From CAZHTS01 sp964535315 (GTDB lineage Bacteria; Chloroflexota; Anaerolineae; Anaerolineales; Anaerolineaceae): DNA of 5,425 nucleotides. The notes beneath the pieces are model-generated. The model made no database searches and was not told the origin of the DNA. It saw nothing but the letters and a program-made list of their open reading frames with translations. Position 1 is the stretch's first letter. Every line of letters begins with the position of its first letter. Location: NCBI GenBank assembly GCA_964535315.1, contig CAZHTS010000147.1:1-5425 (forward strand), given 5' to 3'. Below are positions 1-5,353 of this stretch, piece after piece. A program made the position numbers and the translations under genes.

Positions 1-1
1 G

Positions 2-187
2 CGTTTTTGGGATATTCAAACCGGGAATCTGATTGCAGAAACGGAACTCGATTTTCGTATTTCTAATCTGTCAACGGAAAGTGACTTTGCAATCAGCCCT
101 GATGGACGGCTCATTGTTTTAACGGGACAAGATGGTCTGATGCGCCTTTGGGGTATACCGCGGCAAAAAACGGGTCATGAAAAGTAA
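2..187 (+). CDS. WD40-repeat protein, C-terminal fragment (5' end outside window)
   Basis: The frame is open from the left edge of the window to a TAA stop and encodes 61 residues. It begins with RFWDIQTGNLI, the closing strand of one WD40 blade with its Trp-Asp pair. A second blade follows, with FAISPDGRLIV (the typical SPDG turn) and GQDGLMRLWGIP (the D-G-x-x-R-L-W strand end), then a short polar tail ending in HEK. WD40 blades form beta-propellers that act as protein-interaction platforms. In bacteria they are often the C-terminal half of larger proteins with kinase, NTPase or caspase-like domains, so the full function cannot be deduced here. GC is about 46% by hand count, much lower than the operon to its right, so the gene may have a different origin. 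The family call is fairly sure; the protein's role is unknown. Confidence 0.75.
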   Translation, partial: RFWDIQTGNLIAETELDFRISNLSTESDFAISPDGRLIVLTGQDGLMRLWGIPRQKTGHEK

Positions 188-347
188 AGAATTGGCCCCT
201 GTTCTTTTAACAGGGACCGGCAGGCTGGACAGGATTCAGGGGGGCTGCTATGCCGGCCCGTGAGACGCGTCCTGGGTAGGGGCAGGCGGGCGGTTTTGCC
301 GCGCCGGCCCGTGTTTTATCCCTTGAAAGAGAGGTGGGCAGGTCGAA
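188..347. other. non-coding gap between convergent genes
   Basis: No convincing gene is visible in either direction. Apart from the hairpin at 194-218, it holds an 11-base direct repeat, GCCGGCCCGTG, at 252-262 and 303-313. The spacing is 51 bases and I can assign no function. Base composition rises from AT-rich at the left to strongly GC-rich at the right. Confidence 0.6.
194..218. terminator. hairpin between convergent genes, candidate terminator
   Basis: CCCTGTT (197-203) pairs perfectly with AACAGGG (209-215) around a five-base loop. After one A/C mismatch, two more G-C pairs (194-195 with 217-218) extend the stem. It starts 7 bases after the WD40 stop. Read on the minus strand, the stem is followed by a T-rich stretch (AATTCTTTACTTTT), which would suit termination of the kinase-regulator-methyltransferase operon arriving from the right. 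On the plus strand no T-run follows, so a role for the WD40 gene is less likely. The stem is short and the T-tract interrupted, so this is only a candidate. Confidence 0.4.
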
Positions 348-1034
348 TCAGGGCCGCTGCCGCCACCACAGGCCGGTGCATTCCGGCAGGGTGGGCGAGC
401 GCAGTTGGCCGGCCAGTTCTTCGCCGAAGAAGAAGCGGGTCAGTTCGCACGCTTCTTCCAGCGAGGCAAAGCGGTAATCGGTGCGGATCCAGGTGCTGGA
501 GAAACCGTGGCTTTCGAGGAAATCATAATAGGGCCGCAGTTTTTCGGGGGCGTGCGGGGTTTCGTAGCCGGTGCCCTGGGTTTCGATGATCACGATGCTC
601 CCACCGGGGCGGACGACGCGCTGCATTTCGGCCAGGGCGGCGGCGACTTCCGCGCGCCAGTCGTGGGCGCCCCAGTCGACCAGGTAGGCGACGCTCCAGC
701 CAGAAAGCGCCAGGTCGGCGCTGCCGCCGGCGACCGGCAGGCGGCGATGGTCGGCGATGCCCAACTGATAGCGGCGGTGACCGCTCTGGCGCAGCCGCTC
801 GCCGGCGACCGCCAGCATGGCGGCGGAGATGTCGAAGGCGCACAGCGTGGCGGCGTAGGGCGCCAGCAGGCAGGTCAGGCGGCCGGTGCCGGCGCCGCTC
901 TCAACCACCCGGCTGTCTTGCAGCGGGGCGATGCGCTGCAGGGCGGGGGTGAGGTTGTCCTGATAATCCTCGCGCCCCACCAGGCGCTGGTATTGCAGGG
1001 CGTACTGCTGGTAGATGGTCTTGTGATCGGGCAT
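348..1034 (-). CDS. class I SAM-dependent methyltransferase
   Basis: This 228-residue protein is a typical length for a free-standing class I (Rossmann-fold) methyltransferase of the Methyltransf_11/25 type. Motif I is VVESGAGTGRLT (residues 43-54, E-x-G-x-G-x-G), which binds S-adenosylmethionine. D68 in CAFDIS lies at the end of the next strand, where an acidic residue normally holds the ribose. A later strand sits around LPVAGGSADLAL (99-110), followed by the post-motif III region RVVRPGGSIVIIET (139-152). The substrate cannot be told; small molecules are common for this group. There is no signal peptide, so it is cytoplasmic. The start is ATG at 1034 with GGAGGA at 1042-1047, 7 bases upstream. 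A TTG at 1052 would place that ribosome site inside the gene. It lies 24 bases after the response regulator stop and is probably cotranscribed with it. Confidence 0.9.
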   Translation of the reverse strand: MPDHKTIYQQYALQYQRLVGREDYQDNLTPALQRIAPLQDSRVVESGAGTGRLTCLLAPYAATLCAFDISAAMLAVAGERLRQSGHRRYQLGIADHRRLPVAGGSADLALSGWSVAYLVDWGAHDWRAEVAAALAEMQRVVRPGGSIVIIETQGTGYETPHAPEKLRPYYDFLESHGFSSTWIRTDYRFASLEEACELTRFFFGEELAGQLRSPTLPECTGLWWRQRP

Positions 1035-1041
1035 GGTGAAT

Positions 1042-1047
1042 TCCTCC
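1042..1047 (-). promoter_or_regulatory. ribosome binding site of the methyltransferase gene
   Basis: GGAGGA on the minus strand sits 7 bases before the ATG at 1034. It is the strongest Shine-Dalgarno match in the operon. It fixes the start at 1034 rather than the in-frame TTG at 1052, which lies upstream of it. Confidence 0.85.
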
Positions 1048-1058
1048 GGCAAACAGCC

Positions 1059-1709
1059 TCAGGGTTGTTCGCCGCCCTTGAGCAGCCCGCGTTGGGCGGC
1101 GATGGCGATGGCGGCCGGGCGCGAGTCGACCCCCAGTTTGTTGTAAATGCTGGCAAGGTGCGCCTTGACGGTGCGCTCGGTGATGCCCAGGTGCAGGGCG
1201 ATTTCCTTGCTGCGCTGCCCGGCGGCCACAGCCAGCAGCACCTCGCGTTCGCGGGCGGTCAGGCCGCCGTCCTCGACCGGGGCAGGGGGCGGGGCTTGCA
1301 GCAGGCGCGCCAGCAGTTCCGGGCGCAGCAGGGTTTCGCCGCGCGCCGCGGCGTAGAGGGTATCAAACAGAGTCTGGCGGTCGGTGTCCTTGAGCAGATA
1401 GCCGCGCGCTCCGGCCTGCAGGCCGCGGCGCATCAGATCGTCCTCGTTGTAGGTGGTGAGGATGACCACGGCAACGGCGGGGCGCTGCCGGCGCAGGGCG
1501 GCGATGGCCTCCAGCCCGTCCATGCGCGGCATGCGCAGATCCATCAATACGACATCGGGTACCAGGGCGCAGGCCAGTTCCACCGCCTGCGCACCGTCGG
1601 CGGCCTCGCCCACCAGTTCGAAGTCGGCGTTGGTTTCGAGAATCAGGCGCAGGCCGTCGCGCACGATGAGGTGGTCATCGGCGATCAGAATGCGGATGGC
1701 TGGGTTCAT
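1059..1709 (-). CDS. NarL/FixJ-type response regulator, REC plus LuxR-type HTH
   Basis: This 216-residue two-domain regulator has the standard length and layout of its family. The N-terminal receiver (about 5-120) shows the acidic pair D11-D12, the phosphoacceptor D57 in VVLMDLRMP, the switch Thr in LTTYNE (85-86) and the conserved K107 in GYLLKD. The C-terminal LuxR-type helix-turn-helix (about 149-205) begins LTAREREVL and includes the recognition helix region GITERTVKAHLASIYNKL. All key residues are present, so it should be phosphorylated by the kinase encoded just upstream and bind DNA, probably as a dimer. The start is ATG at 1709, with AAGGA at 1718-1722, 8 bases upstream. The first 35 bases overlap the end of the kinase gene, which suggests translational coupling. 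Its targets are unknown; the divergent promoter region at 2914-3073 is the obvious candidate. Confidence 0.96.
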   Translation of the reverse strand: MNPAIRILIADDHLIVRDGLRLILETNADFELVGEAADGAQAVELACALVPDVVLMDLRMPRMDGLEAIAALRRQRPAVAVVILTTYNEDDLMRRGLQAGARGYLLKDTDRQTLFDTLYAAARGETLLRPELLARLLQAPPPAPVEDGGLTAREREVLLAVAAGQRSKEIALHLGITERTVKAHLASIYNKLGVDSRPAAIAIAAQRGLLKGGEQP

Positions 1710-2913
1710 GGCTGTCTTCCTTGGGGGGGAGCGGCAGGGTGACGAGCAGGCTGGCGCCGCCGCCCGGCTGGCTGTGGATGTCGAGCGAGCCGCCGGCCAG
1801 GCGGGCGCGCTCGCTCATGCCCAACAGGCCGTAATGTCCGCCGCCGCTGGCCTGGGAGGGCACGAAGCCCTGTCCGTCGTCTTCGATCTCGATGTGTAAC
1901 TGCTCGCCGGCGAGATACAGGCGGACGGCGGCGCTCTGGCAGCGGGCGTGGCGGGCGGCGTTGGTCAGCCCCTCGCGCAGGATGCGCAGGCTGTGCTCGG
2001 CCAACGCCGGGGGGAGGGGGACAGGCAGGTCGAGCTGCACCTGGCAGGCGGCGCCGCTGGTGGCGCGGAAGTGGGCGGCCTCTGCGGCCACGGCGGCGGC
2101 AAAATCATCCTGAGCGGCCTGGCCGCTGCGCAGTTCGTCGATCACCCGCCGCGACTCGGCCAGCGTGCCGCGGGCGCGGGCCATGGCCTGCTGGATGATA
2201 GTCTGAGCACGCTGCGGGTGATCGTTTTGCAGATGGCTGTCGGCGGCTTCCAGTTGCAAGATCAGGCCGGCCAGGCCCTGCGCCAGGGTGTCGTGCAGTT
2301 CGCGCGCCATGCGCTGGCGTTCGGCGGCCAGGGTCAGGTCTTCGATGCGGGCGGCGTAATCGCTCAACTGGCGGTTGGCTTCTTCCATTTCGGCCGCCAG
2401 CCGCTGCGCCCGGGTGCGGGCCTCGGCCTGGCGGATGAACAGGATGACGTACAGGGTAACCAGCACGCTCAGCGGCAGGATGGTGAACAGCCATTTGTAC
2501 AGGTCATCGCGGCTGTAGATCAGCACGAAGTTGGCGCCCGAGAGCAGGACGAACCACACCAGCGCCAGGGCGGCGCGGCGCCGCTGGCGCTGGACGCCGG
2601 CAGCCTCGCCGATCAGGGGCAGGTAGAGGCACAGGATCAACTCGATTTGGTTCCCCAGCCAGGCGATGACGAAGGCCAGCGCGCCCTGCACAAACAGGTA
2701 AGGTAAGACCCAACGCGGGGTGAGATCATTCCCCAGCGCCAGCCAGTGCAGGAGGGTGTGGATGATCAGCAGGGCGCCATACAACGCCAGGGTGGCCGGG
2801 TGGTGCAGGGCGGGAGTGGCCAGGGCCACCCATACGCCAATGCCCACGATCATCAGGCTGAGCAGGATTAAGAAGGGAGTGTTCTGCCGGCGTAGTGTTT
2901 CGGGTGGGTTCAT
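1675..2913 (-). CDS. membrane sensor histidine kinase, HisKA_3/DesK-NarX type
   Basis: The protein has 412 residues. About six hydrophobic segments (roughly 13-32, 39-60, 68-87, 89-104, 115-133, 141-160) have only short loops between them, so there is no sizeable extracytoplasmic sensor domain. A charged, probably coiled-coil linker (161-200) leads to the HisKA_3 dimerisation helix with phosphoacceptor H207 in RMARELHDTLAQGL. The HATPase_c domain follows: N-box LREGLTNAARHA (N318), G1 box IEDDGQGF (343-350) and G2 box GHYGLLGMSERA (359-370). All catalytic motifs are intact. It should autophosphorylate on H207 and pass the phosphate to D57 of the adjacent regulator. The stimulus is unknown; kinases of this shape (DesK, LiaS-like) usually respond to membrane state or a membrane partner. 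The start is ATG at 2913, with AAGGA at 2924-2928. It is the first gene of the operon. Confidence 0.95.
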   Translation of the reverse strand: MNPPETLRRQNTPFLILLSLMIVGIGVWVALATPALHHPATLALYGALLIIHTLLHWLALGNDLTPRWVLPYLFVQGALAFVIAWLGNQIELILCLYLPLIGEAAGVQRQRRRAALALVWFVLLSGANFVLIYSRDDLYKWLFTILPLSVLVTLYVILFIRQAEARTRAQRLAAEMEEANRQLSDYAARIEDLTLAAERQRMARELHDTLAQGLAGLILQLEAADSHLQNDHPQRAQTIIQQAMARARGTLAESRRVIDELRSGQAAQDDFAAAVAAEAAHFRATSGAACQVQLDLPVPLPPALAEHSLRILREGLTNAARHARCQSAAVRLYLAGEQLHIEIEDDGQGFVPSQASGGGHYGLLGMSERARLAGGSLDIHSQPGGGASLLVTLPLPPKEDSHEPSHPHSDRR

Positions 2914-2933
2914 CTCGGGAGCGTCCTTGGGTC

Positions 2934-2963
2934 ATTATACCCGTTCCCGGCCCCCGATTGCAT
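2934..2963 (-). promoter_or_regulatory. promoter of the kinase-regulator-methyltransferase operon
   Basis: On the minus strand a perfect TATAAT -10 box lies at 2934-2939, preceded by GGG. The best -35 match, ATGCAA at 2958-2963, is only 3 of 6 with an 18-base spacer, so the promoter may depend on an activator. Transcription would start near 2927, leaving a leader of only about 14 bases before the ATG at 2913 and placing the AAGGA ribosome site at the very 5' end of the message. Confidence 0.55.
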
Positions 2964-2978
2964 CGGGTTTGTGGACAG

Positions 2979-2992
2979 TGTACGAAAGTACA
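2979..2992. promoter_or_regulatory. inverted repeat in divergent promoter region, possible operator
   Basis: TGTAC (2979-2983) and GTACA (2988-2992) form a perfect inverted repeat around GAAA. A further GTACG occurs at 2999-3003, repeating the GTACG at 2980-2984 with a 19-base period. The repeat centre lies about 58 bases upstream of the predicted kinase transcription start and about 65 upstream of the predicted start of the rightward gene, a usual place for an activator. Binding by the LuxR-type regulator encoded in this operon is inference from position; the arms are short and could occur by chance. Confidence 0.3.
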
Positions 2993-3015
2993 ATACCCGT
3001 ACGCCGGCAGGGACG

Positions 3016-3044
3016 ATGGCAGGGGCGCCGTGGCTGGCTATACT
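3016..3044 (+). promoter_or_regulatory. promoter of the polytopic membrane protein gene
   Basis: ATGGCA (3016-3021, 4 of 6 to the -35 consensus) and TATACT (3039-3044, 5 of 6 to the -10 consensus) are separated by the ideal 17 bases. Transcription would begin near 3051, giving a leader of roughly 23 bases that carries the GGAG ribosome site. Confidence 0.5.
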
Positions 3045-3063
3045 GGATCAAATCCTAAAAAAT

Positions 3064-3067
3064 GGAG
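3064..3067 (+). promoter_or_regulatory. ribosome binding site deciding the ATG at 3074
   Basis: GGAG at 3064-3067 is 6 bases before the ATG at 3074, a good spacing. It overlaps codons that follow the alternative ATG at 3062. That alternative has only an A-rich, GG-poor stretch in front of it, so 3074 is preferred. Confidence 0.6.
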
Positions 3068-3073
3068 TGTAGT

Positions 3074-3943
3074 ATGCCTGCCAAATCGATGATTGCTTGG
3101 ATGGCCAAAATTTTGGGTCTGACGGTTTTGTATTTTTTGTGTGTCATGCTGGGGGGGGCCCTGTTTGTTTCCAGCCGGTTGTCTTTGCCGGCTGAGCAGC
3201 AGACGGCGGCAATGTTGTCTTCTCTCCTGGCGGCGCTGGTGTGCACCTCGCTGCTCGGCGCCTTGATCCTGTACTCGCGCTGGGGTGGCTGGCGGTTGAT
3301 GCTGGCGTTGGGTTTTTCGTATTACGGCATCCAGACCTTTATGGCGCAGATCGAGACGGCCTATTTTGGCCCGGCGTTCGGCGTGCCATCTTCAGATCTG
3401 CCGGGATTGTTTGCCATGTCGCTGGTGGTGATTTTTGTCTTTATCCCGCTGGCGGTGGTGGTTCTGGGGAAGGGGCGCCAGCCGGCGCAAAGCGGCGAGG
3501 AGAATCGCCGCCTGCAAATGCCGGCCGGTGAGTGGCTCTGGAAGCTGGCGTTGATCGCCGTGGCGTATCTGGTGCTCTATTTCGGATTTGGCTATTTTGT
3601 CGCCTGGCAGAACCCCAACCTGGTGGCGATGTACGGCGGTGGGACGAACACCGAGGTGTTCGATAATGCCCGTCTGGTGCCTTTCCAGGTGCTGCGCTCC
3701 GGGCTGTGGACGCTGTTTGCCCTGCCGGTGATCCGCATGAGCCGGCCCGGCGTGTGGGGCACGGCCATCTTGATCGGCCTGCTGTACGCCCTGCCGATGA
3801 GCATCGGGCTGGTTGGCCCCAACCCGTACATGCCCGATGCCAGTGTGCGCCTGTCGCACTTTATCGAGATCATCACCTCCAACTTTCTCTTTGGGTTGAT
3901 CGTCACCCACCTGTTGTTGTGGCGGCGTAAGGCGGCGCGGTGA
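3074..3943 (+). CDS. polytopic membrane protein of unknown function
   Basis: The protein has 289 residues and I do not recognise its family. About eight hydrophobic segments are visible (roughly 12-32, 46-67, 73-92, 112-131, 156-176, 207-222, 228-247, 262-283), separated by short loops. The largest soluble part is a charged loop at 132-155. It ends in WRRKAAR, which would keep the C-terminus in the cytoplasm by the positive-inside rule. Polar residues near the last segments (GPNPYMPDASVRLSHFIE, 248-265) look like a possible functional patch, but I know no motif that matches. The CAAX-protease glutamate pair and transporter signatures are absent. The start is ATG at 3074 because of the well-spaced GGAG; an in-frame ATG at 3062 would add four residues. 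It is transcribed divergently from the sensor kinase, so it may be a target or partner of that system. A run of eight G at 3151-3158 lies early in the gene. Confidence 0.78.
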   Translation: MPAKSMIAWMAKILGLTVLYFLCVMLGGALFVSSRLSLPAEQQTAAMLSSLLAALVCTSLLGALILYSRWGGWRLMLALGFSYYGIQTFMAQIETAYFGPAFGVPSSDLPGLFAMSLVVIFVFIPLAVVVLGKGRQPAQSGEENRRLQMPAGEWLWKLALIAVAYLVLYFGFGYFVAWQNPNLVAMYGGGTNTEVFDNARLVPFQVLRSGLWTLFALPVIRMSRPGVWGTAILIGLLYALPMSIGLVGPNPYMPDASVRLSHFIEIITSNFLFGLIVTHLLLWRRKAAR

Positions 3944-3975
3944 AAAAACGGCGCGCGGCAAGGCCGTGAACGTTT

Positions 3976-4021
3976 GGTCAGGGATGGGGCGCAGGCGCAC
4001 CCATCCCTGACCCGGGTTTTT
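3976..4021 (+). terminator. Rho-independent terminator after the membrane protein gene
   Basis: GGTCAGGGATGGG (3976-3988) pairs without a mismatch with CCCATCCCTGACC (4000-4012). The stem is 13 bp with an 11-base loop. CGGG and then five T (4017-4021) follow. It begins 32 bases after the stop codon at 3943 and separates this gene from the peptidase gene. The four bases between stem and T-run are slightly more than usual, but the stem is very strong. Confidence 0.88.
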
Positions 4022-4036
4022 GAGCCGGCGGTGGAA

Positions 4037-4064
4037 CTGACCTGCACTGTGGAAAGGGTATAAT
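4037..4064 (+). promoter_or_regulatory. promoter of the M28 peptidase gene
   Basis: CTGACC (4037-4042, 4 of 6 to the -35 consensus) and a perfect TATAAT (4059-4064) are 16 bases apart. The predicted start near 4071 gives a leader of about 13 bases. As in the kinase promoter, the -10 box is preceded by GGG and lies 19-20 bases before the start codon. Confidence 0.7.
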
Positions 4065-4074
4065 TTACCCCTAC

Positions 4075-4078
4075 GAGG
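4075..4078 (+). promoter_or_regulatory. ribosome binding site deciding the ATG at 4084
   Basis: GAGG at 4075-4078 is 5 bases before the ATG at 4084. An in-frame GTG at 4078 overlaps this site and has none of its own, so the ATG is the better start. Confidence 0.7.
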
Positions 4079-4083
4079 TGCAT

Positions 4084-5331
4084 ATGGAAATTTCTCATCC
4101 CAGCCAGCAAGTCATTCCTCTGCCGGAACGGGTGCGGCGCACGATGAGCCGTACGGCGGAGTGGATCGGTCGTTATGGCGGCCGCCTGGCAGGCAGCGAT
4201 GCCTGCCGTAAGACGGCCGAGGTGTTACAGCGTGAATTCCAGCGTGCGGGTGCAGCGGTGACCCTCGAGCCGTTTCAGACCCGGCCCGAGGCATTTACCC
4301 AGTTTTACCGGGTGGATGCCCTGTTGTACCTGAGCGCGCTGATCTTGTTATTGCTCGACCGGCCGTTGGCGGCCAGCGTCATCTTTCTCTTTGTCATCGT
4401 GGCGGCCGGCCTGGAATTTGGCTGGTACGTGGAACTGTACGACTGGTTGTACCCACAGCGCACCTGTTATAACGTCAGCGCCGTGCTGGAGCCGCGCGGC
4501 GAGGCGCAGCGCCAGTTGATTTTTTCCGGGCACCACGACTCGGCCAAAGAATTGCATTTCCTCACCGGCAATCAGAAGTTCTATGCGCTGAAAATCCTCA
4601 TCCCGGATGTGTTTCGCATGTTGGGTTTGCTGGTTTCGTGGTGCTGGCTGCTGTGGCAGGCGTTCACCGGCTCTGCGCCGGCTTTCTTGCCGCTGGCCAA
4701 AGTGCTGCTGGTGATTGGCGTTTATTTTGTCTTTACCAAGTTTTTCCTGTTTAGCCGCTCGGCCACGCCGGGCGCCGGCGATAATCTGATCGCCTCGGCC
4801 ATGCTGGTGGATCTGGCGGAACGGTTTGCCGTCCCCGGCGAGACGGGCCGCTCGCTGCTGGAACATACTCGCCTGATCTTTGCCAGCTTTGACGCCGAAG
4901 AATCCGGGCTGCGCGGTTCGCGCGCCTGGGTGCGGGCGCACCGTGCAACGCTGCAGGCCCTGCCTGCCTGGGCGCTCAACATTGACAGTATCTATGCGGC
5001 GCGCGATTTGCAGTTCCTGATTTCGGATCTCAACAGTCATGTGGCCCTGGACCGGCCGTTGGCCGAGCGCTGCGTCGATATTGCCCGCCGGCAGGGCCTG
5101 CAGGCCGAACTGGCGGTGATGCGTTTTGGCGGCGGCGCCACAGACGCCACCGAACTGACCTGGGGCGGCGTGCGCGCCACCACCATGATTGCCATGCCGA
5201 CCAGCGTGGTGCGCGAAGGTCTGGTGTATCACACCATGCGGGATACGGTCGAGGCGATTGAGCCGGAGGCGGTCAGCGCCTGTCTGGCGGTGGCCGAACG
5301 ACTGGCCTTCGAGCTGGACGGGCAGCCATAG
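4084..5331 (+). CDS. membrane-associated M28-family zinc metallopeptidase
   Basis: The protein has 415 residues. Every position expected for a two-zinc M28 (aminopeptidase Y/S-like) active site is present: H150 and D152 in GHHDS, D233 in PGAGDNL, the catalytic base E272 and metal ligand E273 in DAEESG, D301 in NIDSI, and H383 in YHTMRDT. GGGATDATEL (349-358) matches the usual G-T-D-x-x-P/E region. The N-terminal part, RYGGRLAGSDACRKTAEVL (30-48), resembles the start of M28 catalytic domains. Two hydrophobic hairpins interrupt the fold: 79-92 with 95-112, and 176-195 with 200-221, the second lying between metal ligands D152 and D233. There is no signal peptide. Positive charges flank the second hairpin (K165, K170, R178, K219, R225), so the catalytic part probably faces the cytoplasm. 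It should cleave amino-terminal residues or small peptides; the substrate is unknown. It stands in its own transcription unit. Confidence 0.92.
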   Translation: MEISHPSQQVIPLPERVRRTMSRTAEWIGRYGGRLAGSDACRKTAEVLQREFQRAGAAVTLEPFQTRPEAFTQFYRVDALLYLSALILLLLDRPLAASVIFLFVIVAAGLEFGWYVELYDWLYPQRTCYNVSAVLEPRGEAQRQLIFSGHHDSAKELHFLTGNQKFYALKILIPDVFRMLGLLVSWCWLLWQAFTGSAPAFLPLAKVLLVIGVYFVFTKFFLFSRSATPGAGDNLIASAMLVDLAERFAVPGETGRSLLEHTRLIFASFDAEESGLRGSRAWVRAHRATLQALPAWALNIDSIYAARDLQFLISDLNSHVALDRPLAERCVDIARRQGLQAELAVMRFGGGATDATELTWGGVRATTMIAMPTSVVREGLVYHTMRDTVEAIEPEAVSACLAVAERLAFELDGQP

Positions 5332-5353
5332 CGCTGCGTCAGGGCTGCTTTTT
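5322..5353 (+). terminator. candidate terminator overlapping the peptidase stop codon
   Basis: GCAGCC (5322-5327) can pair with GGCTGC (5343-5348), and five T (5349-5353) follow at once. The 6-bp stem encloses a 15-base loop that holds the TAG stop at 5329-5331. The position and T-run fit a Rho-independent terminator, but the short stem and large loop make it weak. Confidence 0.45.

Noticed and set aside
252..313. 11-base direct repeat GCCGGCCCGTG in the left gap, as a possible repeat array or attachment site
   Set aside because: Only two copies, GC-rich and short. No integrase, array periodicity or target duplication is visible.
1035..1052. TTG at 1052 as start of the methyltransferase
   Set aside because: The strong GGAGGA ribosome site lies downstream of it and is correctly spaced for the ATG at 1034.
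405..1742. Open frame of 445 codons on the plus strand, longer than the regulator or methyltransferase it covers
   Set aside because: It runs antisense across the methyltransferase and regulator genes, whose motifs are complete. Its product is Gly/Ala/Gln-rich with no domain, as expected for the opposite strand of GC-rich coding DNA.
1948..2706. 252-codon plus-strand frame
   Set aside because: Antisense to the kinase gene, low-complexity product rich in Gly, Gln and Ala, and no recognisable fold.
2989..2994. TACAAT as a -10 box for the rightward gene
   Set aside because: No -35 match at 16-18 bases upstream (the nearest TTGTGG is only 14 bases away), whereas ATGGCA-N17-TATACT nearer the gene is a better pair.
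3392..4000. 202-codon minus-strand frame under the membrane protein
   Set aside because: Antisense to a gene with regular transmembrane segments. The product is His/Gln/Arg-rich, typical of the complement of membrane-protein codons, and it runs through the terminator.
4078..4083. GTG at 4078 as start of the M28 peptidase
   Set aside because: It overlaps the GAGG ribosome site that serves the ATG at 4084, and nothing suitable lies further upstream.
4348..5232. 294-codon minus-strand frame
   Set aside because: Antisense to the M28 gene, whose metal ligands are all intact. The product is rich in His, Arg and Gln without motifs.
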